DNA of 44,998 nt from Treponema sp. (lineage in GTDB: Bacteria > Spirochaetota > Spirochaetia > Treponematales > Treponemataceae): positions 1 through 44,998 of the forward strand of contig JAFZLJ010000093.1 of assembly GCA_017551545.1 (NCBI GenBank), in the 5' to 3' direction. The stretch's first letter is position 1, and each line of letters starts with the position of its first letter. This document shows, piece by piece, positions 40,426-44,998 of the stretch. Under the pieces are notes generated by a model that saw only the letters and a program-made list of their open reading frames with translations, searched no databases and was not told where the DNA came from. The translations under genes and the position numbers were made by a program.

Positions 40426-41256
40426 TTAAAAGCTCACAGTTGCCTTTGTATTAAAGCTTCCGTTCAAATAATAAAGAGGTCGTTCCTTTGGTACTGCAAT
40501 TCTTGAATATTCAAAGTTTCCTCCTACCCCAAGTGAAAAATATTTATTTACCTTAATGTTATAATCAGCATTCAAAAGAATTGCCTGATAATTATGCAGG
40601 CTCAAAAAGTTTCCAAGAGTCAGGATTTTCATAAAATCTTCTTCTGCATATTTCATAAGTCGTGCATCACAACCGGCAAAAGAAGGACGAACTCCATAAC
40701 CTAAAAGTGGGAGTGCACAAAACAGCGAAACATTATTCTGTTCATTAATCTTATAGTTCAAACCTCCAGAAGGTCCAAGTGAAACAATTCCTGTGATTGA
40801 AGGATAATTTTCAAACTGCATATAAACATTTGTGCTGAAATTTCCGCCCGCATAAAAAGTAGTTTTATTCATCTGCTTTACGCCATACAGTAAATCATAC
40901 TGAACTCTTATTCTGTGAAACTGAAGCTTACTTTGAAATGCTTCGTAATATGATTCACCAGTTATTGGATCAAAGTTTCTGTAAGATACAGCTGTTTCTG
41001 TCATTGCAGAAGTTGGTTTAGCATAAAAATAATCAAGCGTGATTTTGTGCATAAAATCGTTACTGCGGATTGTTGTTTCCAATTGAAAGCGCGGACTGAG
41101 CAGACTTTGAGAAATACTGGCAAAAGTAGTTTCTTTATAGCAGCCAAAAGTCCAGTCAATGCTGAATGCAATATCAACCGAAGTTTTCTGCTGTTCTGCA
41201 AATACTGCCGGCAAAGACAGTAAAACGCTTAAAATAATGATAAATAATTTTTTCAT
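40426..41256 (-). CDS. Outer-membrane beta-barrel-type protein, family unknown
   Basis: A 276-residue protein with a signal peptide (MKKLFIIILSVLLSLPAVFA, then EQQ). It is rich in alternating polar/aromatic strands (VDIAFSIDWTFGCYKETTF, FHRIRVQYDLLYGV, YFSLGVGGNFEYSRIA) and ends in TKATVSF with a terminal Phe, as in many outer-membrane barrels. I do not recognise the family; many spirochaetes carry such species-specific proteins. A GGAGG site precedes the ATG. Confidence 0.7.
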   Translation of the reverse strand: MKKLFIIILSVLLSLPAVFAEQQKTSVDIAFSIDWTFGCYKETTFASISQSLLSPRFQLETTIRSNDFMHKITLDYFYAKPTSAMTETAVSYRNFDPITGESYYEAFQSKLQFHRIRVQYDLLYGVKQMNKTTFYAGGNFSTNVYMQFENYPSITGIVSLGPSGGLNYKINEQNNVSLFCALPLLGYGVRPSFAGCDARLMKYAEEDFMKILTLGNFLSLHNYQAILLNADYNIKVNKYFSLGVGGNFEYSRIAVPKERPLYYLNGSFNTKATVSF

Positions 41257-41355
41257 AAAACCTCCGTTACATTTGCGATGATAATATAAGGCGGTTCATA
41301 AAGATATTAGGGAAAGCACGGAATTTTTGCGATTTTTAAAAATCAGGGGAAACCC

Positions 41356-42198
41356 TTAGATGTCATTTTGAAGGCGTGAAAACAATTCCAGTCTGTTTTT
41401 TACACCAATCTTTTTATAAATATTTCCAAGATGAGTTTCGATTGTTTTTTCACTTACAAAAAGAGCCTGGGCAAGTTCTTTGTTTGATTTTCCTTCGAGC
41501 AAAGCAAGAATGATTTCCTGTTCGCGTCTGGTAAGTGAAAAGTTTTTTACAAATTCAGGATTCAGTGATTTTTCTGTTTTAGAAACCGGAGCTGCAAAAT
41601 AAAAGCGGTAGAAAATATAAAATACTAAAAGCGAAATTGAAATTATAAAAACAAAAGGAATTTCTTCTATAAAAAACGCAAATACAAGGTTGATTAAAGC
41701 AAGGATAATAAAAATCCATTTTTCTTTTTTGAAAACACCGCTGTCAATTCGTTTATGAAATATAATTGCAAGAAGAACCGAAATACCTGCAGGTACCCAT
41801 ATTCCGCTGATATTTATAATAGTAGAAAGAAGTTTTGCATCTTTAGTTATGACAGCAAAAACAATTTCTGCAGCTATAAAAAGAATTGAATAAAAAAGAG
41901 GAAGCTTTCTTACAAAGGCGTTTGTGCTTACACGAATCAAATCAAAACCAAGACTGATAATTCCGTAAGAAAAACAAACTCCAAGAAAAAGTCCTATTAT
42001 GCTTAAGAGCAGGATATTTGTTATGCCTGCATTTCTTTCTGTTACAAAATAAGATTCTGTGCTCAGTACAAAAAATGAAACAAGAACTAAAAGTACATCA
42101 AAAAAGAAAACCTTTTTATAACGCAGAAAAAACAAAAGAGAAATTACAGCAGCCGCAAAAGATGCCAGACAGGATGTAAACAAAATTGCTAAATTCAT
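41356..42198 (-). CDS. Membrane-anchored LuxR-type transcription regulator (second copy of the design)
   Basis: A 280-residue protein with about seven membrane segments (roughly 4-25, 31-50, 60-88, 101-118, 128-147, 160-177 and 180-200) and a C-terminal LuxR helix-turn-helix (221-277; LTRREQEIILALLEGKSNKELA, VSEKTIETHLGNIYKKIGVKNR). The HTH is closer to the standard LuxR consensus than the one at 22953-23669. Its ATG overlaps the pyrC stop as ATGA, so it is translationally coupled to the pyrimidine operon. A role in pyrimidine control is possible but not shown; it may simply be carried along. Confidence 0.85.
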   Translation of the reverse strand: MNLAILFTSCLASFAAAVISLLFFLRYKKVFFFDVLLVLVSFFVLSTESYFVTERNAGITNILLLSIIGLFLGVCFSYGIISLGFDLIRVSTNAFVRKLPLFYSILFIAAEIVFAVITKDAKLLSTIINISGIWVPAGISVLLAIIFHKRIDSGVFKKEKWIFIILALINLVFAFFIEEIPFVFIISISLLVFYIFYRFYFAAPVSKTEKSLNPEFVKNFSLTRREQEIILALLEGKSNKELAQALFVSEKTIETHLGNIYKKIGVKNRLELFSRLQNDI

Positions 42199-43640
42199 CT
42201 TTCAAAAACCTTGCGACCGCCAATAAATAAAGCCTTTACTTTTCCGGTAAGCTCTTTTCCTTCAAAAGGTGTTGCCTTTCCTTTAGAGCAGAACATTCGT
42301 GAATCAACAGTCCAGTCTTCTTCGGGATCAACAAGTGTAAGATCTGCATTGTAGCCCGATTTTAAAAGTCCTTTTGTAAGTCCAAGGATTCGAGCCGGAT
42401 TTGCAGACATCAACTGACTGAGCTTTTGAGGTGTAAAATTATTTTCTTTTACAAGTACTGTATTACAAACAGCATAGGCAGTTTCGAGCCCCGTAAAACC
42501 AGGACTTCCACCAGCTTTATCTTCCATTGTATGTGGAGCGTGATCTGTAGAAATAACATCTATTGTTCCGTCACGCAGGCATTCAATAAGAAGCTGTCTG
42601 TCTTCTTCACTTCTAAGCGGAGGATTTACAAGCGCACGGATAAGCGGTTCTTCTGTTCCTGCAAGCGCCAGATGATGAGGTGTTGCTTCTGCAGTAATTT
42701 CAAAACCAGGTGCATATTCTTCGCCGTTTGCTTTGTCGTATTTTGCATTATAAATCTGTTCAAGAACATCTTTTGTACTTGCGTGGCAGATATGAATGTG
42801 ACAGCCTGCCTGTTTTGCAAGCATAATGTTTCTGGCAGTTGCTGTATCTTCGGCAAGTCGGAGTAAATCATTTGCCTTGCTCAAGTTTAATTCTATCTGT
42901 TCAATTGCGGCCTGTTCAACATCATCAGGATTATACCCTTCTTCGCAGGTTCCCCAAGAACTCAAGCCTATAGCCTTCATAATTTCAAGCGCATTTTTAC
43001 GGAAAGGTTTTGCCTTTTCACCAAGTGCAAGGTCTTCACAGTGACAGCTTACAATCACACCTTTTTCGGCAGCCTTTTTCATACCGTCGAGCATGACGCT
43101 ACTGGAAATAACATCGCGTCCGTCTTCACTGATTACAGGAATATAATGGCGGTCAAGTTCATCAAGCTGGGAAGTATCCTTGCCTTCAAAATCCTTAGTA
43201 ATGCTCACTGTCTGAAAAAGATTAGTAAGACCAATAGCAGCAGCCTCTGATTCAATCTGCAAAGCCTGGTCCATAGAAGAAACTACAGGACTTGTATTTG
43301 GCATGGCAACAATAGTTCCAAAACCACCAGCCGCAGCAGCATGAAGTCCACTCTGCAAATCTTCCTTCTGTGTCTGGCCAGGATAACGAAGATGAACATG
43401 CATATCAATAAAAGCCGGAGTTACAGTAAGCCCGCGCGCATCATAAAGCTCAAGCTTACAATCCTGGTCACGTCCATCCTCTGCAAGAACACTGTGAGCA
43501 AGCACCGAAGCAGTTTCCTGCGAAGTAAAGTAGCCCTGAAAAACTGCACGAATGTCACTGTCAATAATAAGCAGTGCTCCCGGAGTGTCCATGCTTTCGT
43601 CGAGAAGTCTTGCATTAAAAATCAGAGTTGCCTTAGTCAA
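42195..43640 (-). CDS. pyrC: Dihydroorotase
   Basis: PyrC closes carbamoyl aspartate to dihydroorotate. The 481-residue protein is an amidohydrolase: metal ligands in DMHVHLRYPG, later His in SCHCEDL and CHASTKD, and the catalytic Asp in STDHAPHT. It is long because of an insertion near 195-275 (AKPFRKNALEIM... region). The likely start is TTG 43640, immediately after the pyrI stop, since the first ATG would cut off the first strand. A GGGGG stretch lies upstream. Confidence 0.9.
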   Translation of the reverse strand: MTKATLIFNARLLDESMDTPGALLIIDSDIRAVFQGYFTSQETASVLAHSVLAEDGRDQDCKLELYDARGLTVTPAFIDMHVHLRYPGQTQKEDLQSGLHAAAAGGFGTIVAMPNTSPVVSSMDQALQIESEAAAIGLTNLFQTVSITKDFEGKDTSQLDELDRHYIPVISEDGRDVISSSVMLDGMKKAAEKGVIVSCHCEDLALGEKAKPFRKNALEIMKAIGLSSWGTCEEGYNPDDVEQAAIEQIELNLSKANDLLRLAEDTATARNIMLAKQAGCHIHICHASTKDVLEQIYNAKYDKANGEEYAPGFEITAEATPHHLALAGTEEPLIRALVNPPLRSEEDRQLLIECLRDGTIDVISTDHAPHTMEDKAGGSPGFTGLETAYAVCNTVLVKENNFTPQKLSQLMSANPARILGLTKGLLKSGYNADLTLVDPEEDWTVDSRMFCSKGKATPFEGKELTGKVKALFIGGRKVFER

Positions 43641-44075
43641 TTAAACATTACCCCCAGCCTGGTATAAGGTGTCGCAATATTCACATTTATAAAGTCCCTT
43701 TTTCTTATCTGCAAGAATAAAGGTTGGTGTTATGTAATGTTCAGTCTGTGTAATACAGCGCGGATTTTTACAATTGAAAACTCCACTTACCTTTGCAGGC
43801 AGTTCCATTGTAATTTTGCGCACAATCTTTTCGTCTTCAATGACGTTTACGCAGATATTTGGATCAATAAACCCAAGCACCGAATAATCAATGTTTATGA
43901 TGTTATCAATCTTAATGATATCTTTTTTGTCAGTTTTTTCTGAGTGTACGTTCTGAATCAGGCACGAAGTAAAAGGTGCCTTATCAAGACCAAGCCACTG
44001 GTAAATCTTCCAGCCGGAACCTGCACGAATATGATCAATTACAAGACCGTTTTTAATAGTATTTACGTTTAACAT
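43641..44075 (-). CDS. pyrI: Aspartate carbamoyltransferase regulatory subunit
   Basis: PyrI binds ATP/CTP and modulates PyrB. The 144-residue protein has the allosteric domain (LVIDHIRAGSGWKIYQWLGL at about 11-30) and the C-terminal zinc domain with Cys pairs in NCKNPRC and KCEYC. Normal length is about 150. It starts 16 nt after the pyrB stop. Its presence means an enteric-type dodecameric enzyme controlled by CTP, the product of the PyrG encoded elsewhere in this window. Confidence 0.93.
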   Translation of the reverse strand: MLNVNTIKNGLVIDHIRAGSGWKIYQWLGLDKAPFTSCLIQNVHSEKTDKKDIIKIDNIINIDYSVLGFIDPNICVNVIEDEKIVRKITMELPAKVSGVFNCKNPRCITQTEHYITPTFILADKKKGLYKCEYCDTLYQAGGNV

Positions 44076-44091
44076 TTACACACCCCCACTC

Positions 44092-44998
44092 TTAAAGAGC
44101 CCCAGTCAATTTTGCAATCAAGGCCATTCTGGCATACATACCGTACTTAACCTGCTTAAAGTAAGCGGCTCGAGGATCGTTATCTACCTCCGGCGTAATT
44201 TCGTTTACGCGTGGCAGCGGATGAAGTACAATCATATTTTTGCGTGCAAGCTTCATTTTTTCTGTATCAAGAATGTAGCTGTCTTTAAGGCGGATATAAT
44301 CCTGTTCATTAAAGAATCGCTCCTTCTGAACACGTGTCATATAAAGAACATCAAGCTCATGTATAACTTCATCAAGGCTTTCTACAATTTCGTACTGAAC
44401 ACCTGCAGGCTCAAGAACATTTGTAATAAGATAATCCGGAACACTAAGCTCTTTTGGACTTATGAAAATAAACTTATTGCCCTTAAAGTTTCGCAAGGCT
44501 TCTGCAAGGGAATGAACTGTTCGTCCAAACTTAAGGTCGCCGCAGAATCCTACAACATGATTGTCCAGGCTTCCAAGCAGCTGACGGATTGTTACAAGGT
44601 CAGTAAGTGTTTGTGTCGGGTGATAGTGTCCGCCGTCTCCTGCATTGATAATAGGACAGGCTGAATATTTACTTGCAAGTAGCGCAGCACCCTCTTTTGG
44701 AGTTCGCATTGCAATAACATCGGCATAAGATGAAACAACGCGGATTGTATCTGCCAGAGTTTCCCCTTTTACAGTCGATGTATTGTCGGCATCTGAAAAT
44801 CCTTCTACCGAACCACCAAGACGCAGCATGGCAGCTTCAAAACTCAACCTTGTTCTTGTACTCGGCTCAAAAAAAAGTGTCGCAAGAATTTTCCCGCGAC
44901 ACACTTCGTTAAACGATTCTGGATCTACAATAATCTGCTCTGCCAAAGAACAAAGCTCTTCAATTTCCGATACAGTCAAATCATCCGGCTGTATTAAA
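44092..44998 (-). CDS. pyrB: Aspartate carbamoyltransferase catalytic subunit (5' end cut by window)
   Basis: PyrB joins carbamoyl phosphate (from CarAB) and aspartate. About 301 residues are visible, reading in frame from [15 protein letters not shown] at the window edge. The true start codon lies outside; the TTG at 44979 is only an internal leucine. Motifs are [13 protein letters not shown] (phosphate loop), the [15 protein letters not shown] segment and VLHPLPR. It heads pyrB-pyrI-pyrC on the minus strand, so the pyrimidine genes face the carA operon from the other end of the window. Confidence 0.94.
   Translation of the reverse strand, partial: LIQPDDLTVSEIEELCSLAEQIIVDPESFNEVCRGKILATLFFEPSTRTRLSFEAAMLRLGGSVEGFSDADNTSTVKGETLADTIRVVSSYADVIAMRTPKEGAALLASKYSACPIINAGDGGHYHPTQTLTDLVTIRQLLGSLDNHVVGFCGDLKFGRTVHSLAEALRNFKGNKFIFISPKELSVPDYLITNVLEPAGVQYEIVESLDEVIHELDVLYMTRVQKERFFNEQDYIRLKDSYILDTEKMKLARKNMIVLHPLPRVNEITPEVDNDPRAAYFKQVKYGMYARMALIAKLTGAL

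Noticed and set aside
44979..44979. TTG as start of pyrB
   Set aside because: The reading frame continues to the window edge with residues typical of the PyrB N-terminus, so the TTG is an internal codon.

Overview
The window reads as chromosomal DNA of a low-to-moderate GC, diderm, sugar-fermenting anaerobe, most likely a host-associated Treponema or a close spirochaete. This is inferred from gene content and remembered protein style, not from a search. Supporting signs are lipoproteins and outer-membrane-type proteins next to RlpA-SPOR, membrane-anchored LuxR-type regulators, D-lactate dehydrogenase, alpha- and beta-galactosidases, and a poly-G tract inside a promoter. No tRNA, rRNA, CRISPR array, transposase or phage gene was seen. 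No stretch over 300 bases lacks a gene; the longest gaps are 11555-11824, 28893-29150, carB1-asnB, stomatin-luxR and melA-gdhA, and all are described.

Layout. (1) 1-9682, plus strand: a tight run carA, carB N-terminal half, asnB, carB C-terminal half, pyrG, glnA and an ANTAR-domain regulator. CarB is split at its natural linker and asnB sits between the halves. (2) 9681-10649: an AT-rich pair, a small membrane protein plus an ABC ATPase. (3) 10691-11554, minus: a PD-(D/E)XK-like nuclease, with a cluster of TACGGCTA motifs upstream. (4) 11825-19394, minus: gltB-gltD-purF behind a promoter and a strong terminator that abuts the gltB ribosome binding site. (5) 19532-25445: a DUF4153 membrane protein, NfeD and stomatin, a membrane LuxR regulator, a beta-propeller protein, and yhhQ behind a probable preQ1-I riboswitch. 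(6) 25527-31560: alpha-galactosidase, NADP-type glutamate dehydrogenase, a lipoprotein with a poly-G promoter, RlpA, a LURP-one-like protein and a Treponema-style envelope protein. (7) 31595-36295, minus: a very large GH2 beta-galactosidase and ldhA. (8) 36434-44998: copA, then on the minus strand pyrB (cut by the window end), pyrI, pyrC, a second membrane LuxR regulator, an outer-membrane-type protein, an S41 peptidase and a C39-like peptidase.

How it works together: nearly all enzymes of the left half use or make glutamine or glutamate (CarAB, AsnB, PyrG, PurF, GlnA, GltBD), and GdhA adds direct ammonia capture. With PyrB/PyrI/PyrC the window links nitrogen assimilation to pyrimidine and purine synthesis. 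The ANTAR protein next to glnA and the attenuator before gltB suggest control at the level of transcription termination.

Two genome-wide habits stand out. First, six genes have a -10 hexamer exactly 6 nt before the ATG and no Shine-Dalgarno sequence, which predicts leaderless mRNAs. Second, three families of palindromic repeats are scattered through the window, many of them in frame inside essential enzymes (CarA, AsnB, PyrG, GlnA, GltB) and the beta-galactosidase.
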